64,000 nt of DNA from positions 1 to 64,000 of IMG/VR virus record IMGVR_UViG_3300020711_000298; one strand, 5' to 3'. A program made the position numbers and the translations under genes. This DNA is from a virus. The notes beneath the pieces were generated by a model. It ran no database searches. It was given only the letters and a program-made list of their open reading frames with translations, and had not been told where the DNA came from. Below, in pieces: positions 52,005 to 60,261 of the stretch (positions are counted from its first letter, which is position 1; the number at the start of each line of letters is the position of its first letter).

Positions 52005-53918
52005 ATGAAAAAAATTATTTTATTTATTCTAGTTGCGCTGTTGCCGTTTCTAGTTAAAAGTCAAACAATCCCCGCAGCTCCTGGTACAGGACATTATGTA
52101 ATTATTGATACTGGGTACAATGTAGGTCCAACCGCAACAGGTACAACTACTGCTACTCTTTATTTCAGAAACAGCACTACTAGTGATAAAATCACAGGTA
52201 TGCAATTTAGAATATGGTACGATAGTCTAGCATTTAATGGTGCTTCTCCAACAGTATCATTACTTTATAGTTCTGCTAACAAATATATACAATATGTTAC
52301 TGATACAACTCATGGTAGTATCACTATCACTTTAGTTTATACTGGTAGTAGTTCAACTTATAATTTAGGAGATAGCGCGGCTTTTGCTATTACTTTCACT
52401 CACAATACTAATACATCTTTATTCAATACTTTAGATAGTATAAAAACACTAAAAGTATCAGGCGCTCAAACATACACTAATTTAGCGTCTACTGTTTATG
52501 GTAATGATACTACATTAACTATTTACAGTTATGGTGGTAGATTTAATCGTCCTTTCCTTCATTATCATGGTCAATTTGTAAATGTTACCGGTACTAACAC
52601 TAGAAACATAACTGTTTCTTTAGAGAAAAAACCTAAAACAAGTGGTACTTGGGTTAATATAAGTACTCAAACAACAGGTGCTGATGGTAAATTTAATTTT
52701 ACAACTATATTAGATACTACTTATTGGGCTGCTAGATTAAATATTGAAGGTGATACAATGAATATAGGTAATATTATATCAACAGCCGATGCTCAAAAAA
52801 TAAATCGTTTTGTACTTGGATTAGACAATCCTCAAGCTTTTGATTTTTACACTTCTGATGTAAACGGAGACCATAAAATATCGATTTCAGATGAATATAC
52901 TGTTTATGGTAGAATAGCAGGTAGATTTAGTACTTGGGTAAATGGTGTTAAAGATGTTTTATTCTTTACCTCAACCGAATATAGTACTATTTCTTCAAAC
53001 CCAAATACAAATTATACAGCAACTATCTCAGGTACAACAAACGTATTATTTAATATAGTTGGTGGTAGCGTCGATTCAGTAACATATTATGTTGTGGGTG
53101 TAGGTGATGCTAATGGTACTGGATTTAAAATGGCTAAACTTACTCCAATTCAAATTATTAATCCCAACAATAACAACTATATAATAGATGAAACTGTTGA
53201 GTATTATGTAAATAATTTAAATACAATTGAAGTTAATTTACCTTCATTATCAGTAGATGCAGGTAATTTAGTAAATATACCTATTAAAGTACTTACAAAT
53301 GGCGAACAAATAGGTTCATTACAGTTAGCTTTAAAATTTGATACTACATTACTTGATTTTAAAGGTGTAATATCTGAGGAAAAAGTAGGTAATTGGATGT
53401 CATTTATAAACCCAAACAGTGGAGTAGTTGAATGGGGTGGATTTGATGCTAGTAATAATCAACATCTTTTAAATAATGAAGATCAAGTAGTAACATTACA
53501 ATTTTTAGCTAAACAACCTAAAGATAATTGGACAACTTCTCCAATATATGTTACTCGTAAATTTGCAGGTAATGCTTTAGCTACTGATTTAAATATTAAT
53601 CCTACTGATGGTAGAATTGAAGTTATGAGAATGTCTTCACCTGCTATTAATACAGATAATAATATTGCTTCTATTAATGTTTATCCTAATCCAACTAGTG
53701 GAGAAGTAGTAATTCATTTTTCTGTTCCTAAAGATGGTAATGTGACAGTTGCTTTTTATGATGTTAACGGAAAGAAAAAATACACAGTAATACAAACCAC
53801 AATGCCTAAAGGTGTTTATGCTTACAAAGCAAATATAGATGGATTAGCTAAAGGAGCATATAACGTTGTAATAACAACAAATGAATCATCAGCTTACAAT
53901 AAAACAATTTTAAACTAA
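52005..53918 (+). CDS. Secreted cohesin/dockerin-like protein with a T9SS sorting domain
   Basis: A 637-residue exported protein. The signal peptide (residues 1-19, KKIILFILVALLPFLVKSQ) is followed by a cohesin-like beta domain (~25-175) and a carboxypeptidase-regulatory-like domain (~180-245). A dockerin-like calcium-binding pair follows (~250-305, with SDVNGDHKISISDEY as an EF-type loop), then a second cohesin-like domain (~408-540). The C-terminal domain is 558-637, beginning INVYPNPTSGEVVIHF and ending ITTNESSAYNKTILN, the hallmark of type IX secretion sorting. Such tails direct proteins to the surface in Bacteroidota. It looks adapted to the host's export machinery and may be displayed on infected cells or lysis debris. 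Role unknown. Confidence 0.82.
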   Translation: MKKIILFILVALLPFLVKSQTIPAAPGTGHYVIIDTGYNVGPTATGTTTATLYFRNSTTSDKITGMQFRIWYDSLAFNGASPTVSLLYSSANKYIQYVTDTTHGSITITLVYTGSSSTYNLGDSAAFAITFTHNTNTSLFNTLDSIKTLKVSGAQTYTNLASTVYGNDTTLTIYSYGGRFNRPFLHYHGQFVNVTGTNTRNITVSLEKKPKTSGTWVNISTQTTGADGKFNFTTILDTTYWAARLNIEGDTMNIGNIISTADAQKINRFVLGLDNPQAFDFYTSDVNGDHKISISDEYTVYGRIAGRFSTWVNGVKDVLFFTSTEYSTISSNPNTNYTATISGTTNVLFNIVGGSVDSVTYYVVGVGDANGTGFKMAKLTPIQIINPNNNNYIIDETVEYYVNNLNTIEVNLPSLSVDAGNLVNIPIKVLTNGEQIGSLQLALKFDTTLLDFKGVISEEKVGNWMSFINPNSGVVEWGGFDASNNQHLLNNEDQVVTLQFLAKQPKDNWTTSPIYVTRKFAGNALATDLNINPTDGRIEVMRMSSPAINTDNNIASINVYPNPTSGEVVIHFSVPKDGNVTVAFYDVNGKKKYTVIQTTMPKGVYAYKANIDGLAKGAYNVVITTNESSAYNKTILN

Positions 53919-53931
53919 AACAAAACAAATT

Positions 53932-54273
53932 ATGTCAGAAGAAACAAAAACAACCGACGGGGGTTGGTCAGGTCTAAAGAAAACATTAATAGGTACACTT
54001 ACAACAGTTATCGCTGGTGCTGGTGTTTGGGTAAGTTCATTTTTGGGTGGTCATAAAGAAGAACCTAAAGCAGAACCTAAAGCCGCTACTGCTGCCCCTG
54101 CTCCAGCTGCTGCTGCTCCTGCCGCTGCTCCTGTGATTATTAATTTATCAAATAATAACACAAACCAACAAAAACAAACAGGTGGTAGTGCAACAGCCTC
54201 AGCTGCTACTAAAGAAAAACCAGTTGAGAAAAAAGAAACTAAAAAGAGCGAAACACAAGATGCTCCTTGGTAA
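53932..54273 (+). CDS. Small Ala/Pro-rich membrane-anchored protein
   Basis: A 113-residue protein with one likely membrane helix (LIGTLTTVIAGAGVWVSSFL, 19-38). A long Ala/Pro/Lys-rich flexible linker follows (EEPKAEPKAATAAPAPAAAA), then a QKQTGG stretch and a charged tail ending DAPW. Similar proteins occur in marine T4-like phages, but the function is not known to me. It starts 13 bases after the secreted protein. It might anchor or space a complex across the periplasm. Confidence 0.6.
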   Translation: MSEETKTTDGGWSGLKKTLIGTLTTVIAGAGVWVSSFLGGHKEEPKAEPKAATAAPAPAAAAPAAAPVIINLSNNNTNQQKQTGGSATASAATKEKPVEKKETKKSETQDAPW

Positions 54274-54287
54274 TTAAAATTAACTCT

Positions 54288-54998
54288 ATGAAAATATTAT
54301 ATGTTATAGCTTTAATGCTGTTACCCTTTATTAGTGTTGCTCAAATCGGTTCTATTAAAACCGAACAATATCATGCCCGCTTTGAAAAAGGAATCTCATT
54401 AGATAGTGTTCTTAATTATAAGGACACTGTCAAAATTCCTATTCAATTATTAAAAGTAGGAATCAATTCAGAACTATATGAAATGTATCCTGAATTAAAA
54501 GATAAACGTGTTGGTTTGGGTGTAACAAACATTGTAATTGAATTTTTAGAAGAAACCAATCGCTTTGTATTTACTGAAGATAAATTAGAAATCAAAGAAA
54601 GAATGATTGCTGAATATAAAGCATCAGCAAAAGGTTTTACTGAAAATAAAATAGATGGTAAAGGTAAAATCAAATTAGCCAAATATTTTGTTTATATCGA
54701 AGTATATGACTTTTCAGTATCTGAAGATGAAATAGTAAAAGCTAAAGATGGATCTAAAGTTACTCAAACAACTCGTTTAGGTTTACAAATCAAGTTTGTA
54801 GATGCAGAATCAGGAGAAATAATAACTGGTAGTGATATGGGTGAGGCTTCAACTGTAAAAACATCTAATCTTTTAGGTGACATAGATGAAATTAAATTTA
54901 ATCAATCCACAATAGGTATTTCTACTAAAAAAGCACTTGAATCTGCTTCAGTAAATGTCATTTTAAAATTGATTAAAAAAGGTGTATTTAAAAACTAA
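54288..54998 (+). CDS. CsgG-like exported protein
   Basis: A 236-residue exported protein (signal peptide KILYVIALMLLPFISVAQ). The rest follows the CsgG/curli-pore pattern: VTNIVIEFLEETNRFVFTED, then ERMIAEYKASAKG, AKYFVYIEVYDFSVSEDE, and TTRLGLQIKFVDAESGEII. CsgG forms an outer-membrane pore in curli secretion, and CsgG-type genes have been reported in marine myophages. I see no N-terminal lipobox Cys, which bacterial CsgG normally has. ATG 54288 is chosen, since the frame's upstream start adds a poor leader. The end overlaps the next gene by 17 bases. Confidence 0.68.
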   Translation: MKILYVIALMLLPFISVAQIGSIKTEQYHARFEKGISLDSVLNYKDTVKIPIQLLKVGINSELYEMYPELKDKRVGLGVTNIVIEFLEETNRFVFTEDKLEIKERMIAEYKASAKGFTENKIDGKGKIKLAKYFVYIEVYDFSVSEDEIVKAKDGSKVTQTTRLGLQIKFVDAESGEIITGSDMGEASTVKTSNLLGDIDEIKFNQSTIGISTKKALESASVNVILKLIKKGVFKN

Positions 54999-56121
54999 AA
55001 TATTAATCTTATTAGTATTGTTTGGACTGACTTCTTATGGTCAGTCTTTTACATATTCCTATAAAGATCCATGTAATGGTACTTTAAAAACATTAATAAT
55101 ACCAGCAAGCCAAAATACAATATCTGTTACTTACTATAATCAAATACAAACATTTAATATAAACGATTTTTCTAATGGTGTTTTTGATAAGTGGGTATCA
55201 AATACTTACAGTCAATATAGCGTTACATCTCCTTGTAGTGGATTAGCATTTACTGCTACTACTAAACAAAACCAAGAACTTACAGCTACATTAACCGGGC
55301 TAGTAACCACTTTAACAAACCTAAACTTCCCCGATCCTAATACTCCAGACCCAGGTGAACCCGTTCCTACCCCTGATATTCCTTCAGGTAGTGGTTCTTC
55401 AGATGTATTAAGTGGTACAAGTAATAGTGTAACATCATCAAGTGGAGGTGGAAGCGATTCAAAACCATCTTCAAGTTCTAAAGACAAACCAGGAGTATTA
55501 AAACCAACAATTGTAGGTAGTTCAGATCTACTTGCTTTTAGCAATACAGATGCTTCTAAAGGTGGTAAAGTATCAGGTGGTTATACTTCTACAAGATGGG
55601 ATGGTAAAGTATCTCATGGTATAATGTTTGATTATTCAACTAATATCCAAGGTCCTAATATAACTGGATTTTATTCGTTTGCTAAAGGTAAAAGAATGAA
55701 TTTGATATCAAATACTATTTCTATTGGTTTTAGTGGGAAAGGATTATTTTATAGTACATTAGCTGCTGGTCAACTTAGAAATTATAAAAAAATAAAAATA
55801 ATAGGTTTATTAGCAGGTACGTATGGAGAAATGTATCAACAAAAACTTATAGGTACTTCTATAATAACTGGTTTGATGTATGATATGAAAGTAGGTAAAA
55901 AAATAGCAATAAAATTTACAAATTTGTTTGTATATTCTCCTTACATGCAATATTACAATGATATGTTATTAAAATCACCTTATGTTATTTTACCTTCTAT
56001 TGGTACAAATTTAAGCTTATCTAAATCATTTAAATTTAATATCAATGCAGGTGGTGCTTATCAAGTTAATAGCGGAGCTCTTAATTATACAATAACAATA
56101 GGAACAAGGTTAGCATTATGA
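54982..56121 (+). CDS. Exported outer-membrane barrel-like protein
   Basis: A 379-residue protein with a signal peptide (LKTKILILLVLFGLTSYGQ). A Thr-rich N-terminal domain has two Cys (CNGTLKT and SPCSG). A long Pro/Ser/Gly linker spans ~120-170. The C-terminal ~190 residues alternate hydrophobic and polar with Gly and aromatic residues and end ITIGTRLAL, as outer-membrane beta-barrels do. The start is GTG 54982, inside the CsgG-like gene. Coupling to that gene suggests the two form an outer-membrane complex. No family could be named. Confidence 0.65.
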   Translation: MYLKTKILILLVLFGLTSYGQSFTYSYKDPCNGTLKTLIIPASQNTISVTYYNQIQTFNINDFSNGVFDKWVSNTYSQYSVTSPCSGLAFTATTKQNQELTATLTGLVTTLTNLNFPDPNTPDPGEPVPTPDIPSGSGSSDVLSGTSNSVTSSSGGGSDSKPSSSSKDKPGVLKPTIVGSSDLLAFSNTDASKGGKVSGGYTSTRWDGKVSHGIMFDYSTNIQGPNITGFYSFAKGKRMNLISNTISIGFSGKGLFYSTLAAGQLRNYKKIKIIGLLAGTYGEMYQQKLIGTSIITGLMYDMKVGKKIAIKFTNLFVYSPYMQYYNDMLLKSPYVILPSIGTNLSLSKSFKFNINAGGAYQVNSGALNYTITIGTRLAL

Positions 56122-57278
56122 TAAAATATATTTTAACTATATTATTTACCTTATTTTCTCTAGCACTACTAGGACAAACATTTACTTATTCAGGATACAT
56201 TTATAATGCTGATGGTAGTGGAGCAGGTAATGTTCCTGTTAAATTATATTCAAGAACCACCACCACCACTGTTGTAAGTAATTTAAATACAAAGATATAC
56301 TCAACACACAATGGAAACGGTAGCACAAACCAGTACAACCAGTATGCAAGTACTGTAACCGATATGGGTTACTTTTTCAACACAGGATATAGCAACACTA
56401 GGTTAAACTGGTCCGGTACTTTACCTGCTACTACCGTGTTAAATTGGGGTACCTGGACTACTCTATATTATGCAGGAGCTAGTGTACCAAATGGAGGAGA
56501 TTATTTTTCAACCGATGTTACAGCCACCTTTGTACCTAAAGAAACAGGTACATACTATTTTGGTGTTAATTCAGATGATGCTGGTGATATTTTAATAAAC
56601 GGAAGTCTAGTTGCTTCTTATTATGGTGGTCATGGTATGGGAGGATATCAAATAGGTGGTATTTCTATGACAGCCGGCACATCTTATACCTTTGAAGCAA
56701 GACAACAAGAATATGGTGGTGGTGAAGGTTTGGCTGTTGCTTGGAAAAGACCATCTCAATCAACTTATACTTTACAAACAGACGAGATAGGAACTGCTAC
56801 CACAACTACTTCTGCTTGGTCTTTATATGGGACTTACTACACAGATTCTACAGGTAAGTATACAATAAGTGTACCTACAAATTCTACCTTAAGTTGGCAA
56901 TTAGAATTTGATGCTTATACTCCCTCTACAACATTACAAATCTCAGATTTTATAGGTATAGACAATGTTATACTTAATAAAACAATATTAAATGGTTTAC
57001 ATTATTATCTATATGATTTAAATAGTACTAACAATATTACAATATCAGATTTGTATTATATAGCAGGTAAAAAAAGTGGTAGATTTTCTACTTGGGGAAA
57101 TTCATTTACCTCAAGATTATTTACTCCGTCTCAATATACTTCTATAACCTCAACAACATCAAATTTAAAATCTACTTATCCTGGTGTAACTCAAATTTTA
57201 ATATCACCAGCAACAAGTGGAGGCACTGCAAATTATTATCTAATAGCCCCAGGTTATTCTGGAAAAGTAAATTATTAA
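56118..57278 (+). CDS. Exported PA14-domain protein with a dockerin-like tail
   Basis: A 386-residue exported protein (signal peptide to about residue 19, ending LALLGQ). A carboxypeptidase-regulatory-like strand pair (YSGYIYNADGSGAGNVPVKLY) is interrupted by a PA14 carbohydrate-binding domain (~84-215, with GTYYFGVNSDDAGDILING and GEGLAVAWKRP). The interrupted domain resumes at YYTDSTGKYTIS. A dockerin-like segment (~295-325) ends AGKKSGRFSTW, paralogous to IAGRFSTW in the protein at 52005. No T9SS tail is present. It may bind surface sugars. It overlaps the upstream gene by four bases. Confidence 0.72.
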   Translation: MIKYILTILFTLFSLALLGQTFTYSGYIYNADGSGAGNVPVKLYSRTTTTTVVSNLNTKIYSTHNGNGSTNQYNQYASTVTDMGYFFNTGYSNTRLNWSGTLPATTVLNWGTWTTLYYAGASVPNGGDYFSTDVTATFVPKETGTYYFGVNSDDAGDILINGSLVASYYGGHGMGGYQIGGISMTAGTSYTFEARQQEYGGGEGLAVAWKRPSQSTYTLQTDEIGTATTTTSAWSLYGTYYTDSTGKYTISVPTNSTLSWQLEFDAYTPSTTLQISDFIGIDNVILNKTILNGLHYYLYDLNSTNNITISDLYYIAGKKSGRFSTWGNSFTSRLFTPSQYTSITSTTSNLKSTYPGVTQILISPATSGGTANYYLIAPGYSGKVNY

Positions 57279-57281
57279 AAT

Positions 57282-57728
57282 ATGAAAAAATTATTATTCG
57301 CTTTAATGTTAATTCCTACTCTATCATTTGGACAATGTGTAAGAGTTGATTCTGTTTGGTGTAACAAAAAAGTTAAACAAATAGGCACCAGAAGTGTTCT
57401 TTTAGGTGTAAAACAAATAACTGAAGAAATATTATCAGAAAAATATAAACTTTGTGATTCTAATGCAATTTCGGTTAAAATAGAAATATATAAAATAGGT
57501 ATGCCTTCAAGCAATTTTAAAATAGCAGGCGCCGGAGAAGCCAAACAAACCACACAAGTTTACACTAGAATGTATTTTGGCGATAAAGTTGTAGAAGGAT
57601 TAGGTGAATCTGAAACTAAAGCAGGTTACATACTTATTGAATTAAATGACGATAAAATACCATTTAGTAATACAACAATAGGTAATGCATTAAAGAAATC
57701 AATACTCGATGCTTCCGGAAAATTATAA
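57282..57728 (+). CDS. Small exported protein, unknown
   Basis: A 148-residue protein with a signal peptide ending SFGQ. The mature part starts CVRVDSVWC, so it could be disulphide bonded. A CsgG-like rhythm (QITEEILSEKY, ISVKIEIYKIG, TRMYFGDKVVEGLGES) is visible but weak. It is the last gene of the exported-protein block and starts three bases after the PA14 gene stop. Possibly a periplasmic partner of the CsgG-like protein. Confidence 0.55.
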   Translation: MKKLLFALMLIPTLSFGQCVRVDSVWCNKKVKQIGTRSVLLGVKQITEEILSEKYKLCDSNAISVKIEIYKIGMPSSNFKIAGAGEAKQTTQVYTRMYFGDKVVEGLGESETKAGYILIELNDDKIPFSNTTIGNALKKSILDASGKL

Positions 57729-57736
57729 TATTTATA
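57727..57736 (+). promoter_or_regulatory. Late-type motif AATATTTATA
   Basis: Exact motif overlapping the preceding stop; ends 22 bases before ATG 57759 and so heads the lysis-like block. Confidence 0.55.
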
Positions 57737-57758
57737 ACAAACAAAAACAAAACAGATT

Positions 57759-58055
57759 ATGAACTTTAAACAATGGATTATTGATCTTTTCAAAGATGAA
57801 AGAGGATCAACATCAGTAAAACCAGTAGTGGCCGTGATTGGCACTTTATTTCTTTGCGTAACTATGACATTAAACAGTTACACACATGAAGAATTTAAAC
57901 CAGCTCCAGAATTAGTAAACGCTGTATTAGTTATAACAGCAATTGGTATGGGTGCTGATACTTTAGATAAATTCACTACAAAGAAACCAGACCCAATTAC
58001 TCCAGCTGCTCCTGCTGAAACACCAACCCCAGAAGAAACATCAACAGAAGCGTAA
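57759..58055 (+). CDS. Holin-like membrane protein
   Basis: A 98-residue protein with an amphipathic basic start (FKQWIIDLFKDERGS) and two likely membrane helices (about 21-40, VKPVVAVIGTLFLCVTMTL, and 50-66, ELVNAVLVITAIGMGAD). A Pro/Glu-rich tail ends it. Size, topology and position before the endolysin fit a holin that opens the inner membrane. No family signature is decisive. It touches the next gene (stop 58053-58055, ATG 58056). Confidence 0.65.
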   Translation: MNFKQWIIDLFKDERGSTSVKPVVAVIGTLFLCVTMTLNSYTHEEFKPAPELVNAVLVITAIGMGADTLDKFTTKKPDPITPAAPAETPTPEETSTEA

Positions 58056-58955
58056 ATGATAAAACTAACCAGTATCTTAAAGAGTATAGCAAATAAATCA
58101 ACACTTAATGAGTGTGTTGTAGCAGCTATTAAACTCGGTAATGACAAAATTTTAGCTAAAAATAGAGATCGCGCTTATGATCCTACTATTAAAATTATTC
58201 ATGAGTTAATAGACGATATAGAAGTTTGTTATCTATATGATGAAATTACCGATTACTCTGAAGGTATGAATGAGTATGGTATAGGTATTATAAATGCTTC
58301 ATTAATGGTGGCTGAAGATGAAGCTCAAGGCACTATGCAAAGTAGTGAAAAAAATGATAAGAAAAAAACAGCTTCTCCATCATATGATGGTATGAAAATA
58401 AGACACGCCTTAGCTAACAAAAAATTATCTAAGGCGGTTCGTTCTATAGTATCATACCAAGGTGAAGACCCAAAAGAAGTAGGTATTAAAGGTGAAACTA
58501 TAGTTTCTAATCCTAAATATACCTTTATCGTTGAACTTACAAGTAAACATTTACCTGTAATTACAAAAATGAAACCTGACACTAAAGTAGTAGTACGAAC
58601 AAATCATGGAATACACTATAAAGATGCAGGTTACACTAGTGGACCTAAAAGAGCATCATCTATTTCTAGAAAAGAAATAGCTCAAAAAGAGTTAGAAGAC
58701 ATAAAAAATGAAAATGAAATTCTTCCTGTATTGTCTAAATCTATAACAACAGATAATTACAATAATCCTTATAGAACAGATAATAAATATGGAATGAATA
58801 CAACATCACAAATTAAAATGAATCTAACTCAACTTACTTTTGAACTAGATTATGATGATGAACACAGCAAATTTGAAGGATACGAAAATAAACTCCCAGA
58901 AGGATATGAGCCTAAAATAAAGGTAAGATTTAAACAAACAGAATTACATAAATAA
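58056..58955 (+). CDS. Ntn-hydrolase-like protein (C45/acyl-transferase type)
   Basis: A 299-residue protein. After 19 residues comes CVVAAIKLGNDKILAKNRDRAYDP, resembling N-terminal-nucleophile amidohydrolases of the penicillin-acylase/C45/NRDE type, with C20 as the candidate nucleophile and NRD as the conserved motif. EYGIGIINASLMVAEDE fits the next strands. The leader ends STLNE|C, an L-x-E site as cut by gp21-type proteases, so the nucleophile could be exposed by prohead processing or by self-cleavage. Located between holin-like and endolysin genes. Substrate unknown; attack on an amide in signalling molecules or cell wall is possible. Confidence 0.65.
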   Translation: MIKLTSILKSIANKSTLNECVVAAIKLGNDKILAKNRDRAYDPTIKIIHELIDDIEVCYLYDEITDYSEGMNEYGIGIINASLMVAEDEAQGTMQSSEKNDKKKTASPSYDGMKIRHALANKKLSKAVRSIVSYQGEDPKEVGIKGETIVSNPKYTFIVELTSKHLPVITKMKPDTKVVVRTNHGIHYKDAGYTSGPKRASSISRKEIAQKELEDIKNENEILPVLSKSITTDNYNNPYRTDNKYGMNTTSQIKMNLTQLTFELDYDDEHSKFEGYENKLPEGYEPKIKVRFKQTELHK

Positions 58956-58967
58956 AAAACAAATAAA

Positions 58968-59567
58968 ATGGATTTACAAAAACTAAAAGGACACGTTCCT
59001 GATTCGGTTATTGAAATGTTACCGGATACAATCGCGAAATTTGAATTAAATACACCATTACGCTTAGCACACTTTTTAGCTCAAGCAGGTCATGAATCAG
59101 GTGGTTTTAAAGCATTAAATGAAAACCTAAATTATGGAGCTAAAGGTTTACGTAGCATCTTTGGAAAATATTTTCCTGATGACGCTAAAGCAGCTTTATA
59201 TGAACGTAAACCTGAAAAAATAGCTAACTTAGTTTATGGTAATCGTATGGGTAATGGTCCTGAAACATCAGGTGATGGTTGGAAATTTCATGGTCGTGGA
59301 TTTATTCAATTAACTGGTAAAGAAAATTATGCTGCTTTTAGTAAAGAAATAAATGAAGATTGCGTTACTAATCCAGATTTAATCGCAACTAAATATCCTT
59401 TAGCCTCTGCTGCTTGGTTTTTTCATAAAAATGGATTACATAAAATAGCTGACGAAGGTGCTAACGAAGCAACAGTCACTAAAGTTACTAAAAAAGTAAA
59501 TGGTGGTGTTTTAGGTCTTGAAGATAGACAAAGACACTTTAATGAATACTATTCTTTAATAAAATAA
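58968..59567 (+). CDS. Endolysin, GH19 chitinase/lysozyme-like
   Basis: A 199-residue cell-wall hydrolase. The GH19 fold is clear: LAHFLAQAGHESGGFKALNENLNYGAKGLRSIFGKYF (in parts) with E43 in HESGG as catalytic acid, then GNGPETSGDGWKFHGRGFIQLTGKENY and ASAAWFFHKNGLHKIAD. It probably cleaves peptidoglycan glycan strands at the end of infection. No signal peptide, so it depends on a holin. It ends in a strong terminator. Confidence 0.93.
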   Translation: MDLQKLKGHVPDSVIEMLPDTIAKFELNTPLRLAHFLAQAGHESGGFKALNENLNYGAKGLRSIFGKYFPDDAKAALYERKPEKIANLVYGNRMGNGPETSGDGWKFHGRGFIQLTGKENYAAFSKEINEDCVTNPDLIATKYPLASAAWFFHKNGLHKIADEGANEATVTKVTKKVNGGVLGLEDRQRHFNEYYSLIK

Positions 59568-59572
59568 TAAAT

Positions 59573-59598
59573 AAGGAGCGCCAAAAAGCGCTCCTTTT
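59573..59598 (+). terminator. Rho-independent terminator after the endolysin
   Basis: Perfect 9-bp GC-rich stem AAGGAGCGC (59573-59581) / GCGCTCCTT (59588-59596), CAAAAA loop, then TT. TATTTATT follows at 59602. Confidence 0.92.
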
Positions 59599-59632
59599 AC
59601 ATATTTATTATCGACTAAAATAACAAAATACG

Positions 59633-60250
59633 ATGATAAATATTACATACATTTATTTGGTTGAAAATTGTTTTGATAATCCTAATAAAGTCTATATAGG
59701 AAAAACAAAAAATAAGTATAAGCGAAAATCAATACATAAAAAAACCTATGGTAAAAATATTGATTATACTATTATAGATCAAATAGATTCATTAAACCAT
59801 AAAGATTGGAAACCTATTGAAACTATGTGGATTCAAAGTTTTATCAGTTGGGGATTTGATGTTCAAAATATCAAAAAAGAAGGAGGAAGTGGTAGTAGCG
59901 AATGGACTAAAGAACAAAAATATAAACAAAAACAAATTTTTAAAAATAGGAATATTACTTGGAAAACAACAGGATCAAAAGGATATAAATGGACAGAAGA
60001 ACAAAAAAATAATAGAAAAGGAAAAGGAATAGGACCTAATCCTTTAATTTCTCTAAAAAAGAAAAATCATCCTAGTAGATCTAAACCAGTATTACAATAT
60101 GATTTAAAAGGTAATTTTATTAAAGAGTGGAAAAGTTGTGCTGAAGCTGGTAGGGTTTTATTTAATGGTAAAAGTCAATGTATTCAAGATTGTGCCGCTG
60201 GTAGACAAAAAATAGGATATAAATTTATTTGGAAATATACAAATTATTAA
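59633..60250 (+). CDS. GIY-YIG homing endonuclease (copy 3)
   Basis: A complete 205-residue nuclease: TYIYLVENC then KVYIGKTKNKYKR near the N-terminus, catalytic-type Glu in IETMWIQSF, and GGSGSSEW in place of the GGGGP turn. The NUMOD1-like tail is VLQYDLKGNFIKEWKS to GYKFIWKYTN. It is less like copies 1 and 2 than they are to each other. It sits between the endolysin and the lipoprotein gene with a terminator upstream. No interrupted gene is seen at its borders. Confidence 0.9.
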   Translation: MINITYIYLVENCFDNPNKVYIGKTKNKYKRKSIHKKTYGKNIDYTIIDQIDSLNHKDWKPIETMWIQSFISWGFDVQNIKKEGGSGSSEWTKEQKYKQKQIFKNRNITWKTTGSKGYKWTEEQKNNRKGKGIGPNPLISLKKKNHPSRSKPVLQYDLKGNFIKEWKSCAEAGRVLFNGKSQCIQDCAAGRQKIGYKFIWKYTNY

Positions 60251-60261
60251 AATAAAAAATT

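Noticed and set aside
57092-57349. Extra + strand frame across the end of the PA14 gene
   Set aside because: It overlaps the PA14-type gene and the next exported gene in another frame and reads as Ile/Asn/Lys-rich shadow sequence.
59817-60032. Alternative frame inside homing endonuclease copy 3
   Set aside because: It lies wholly within a clear GIY-YIG gene and is Lys-rich noise.
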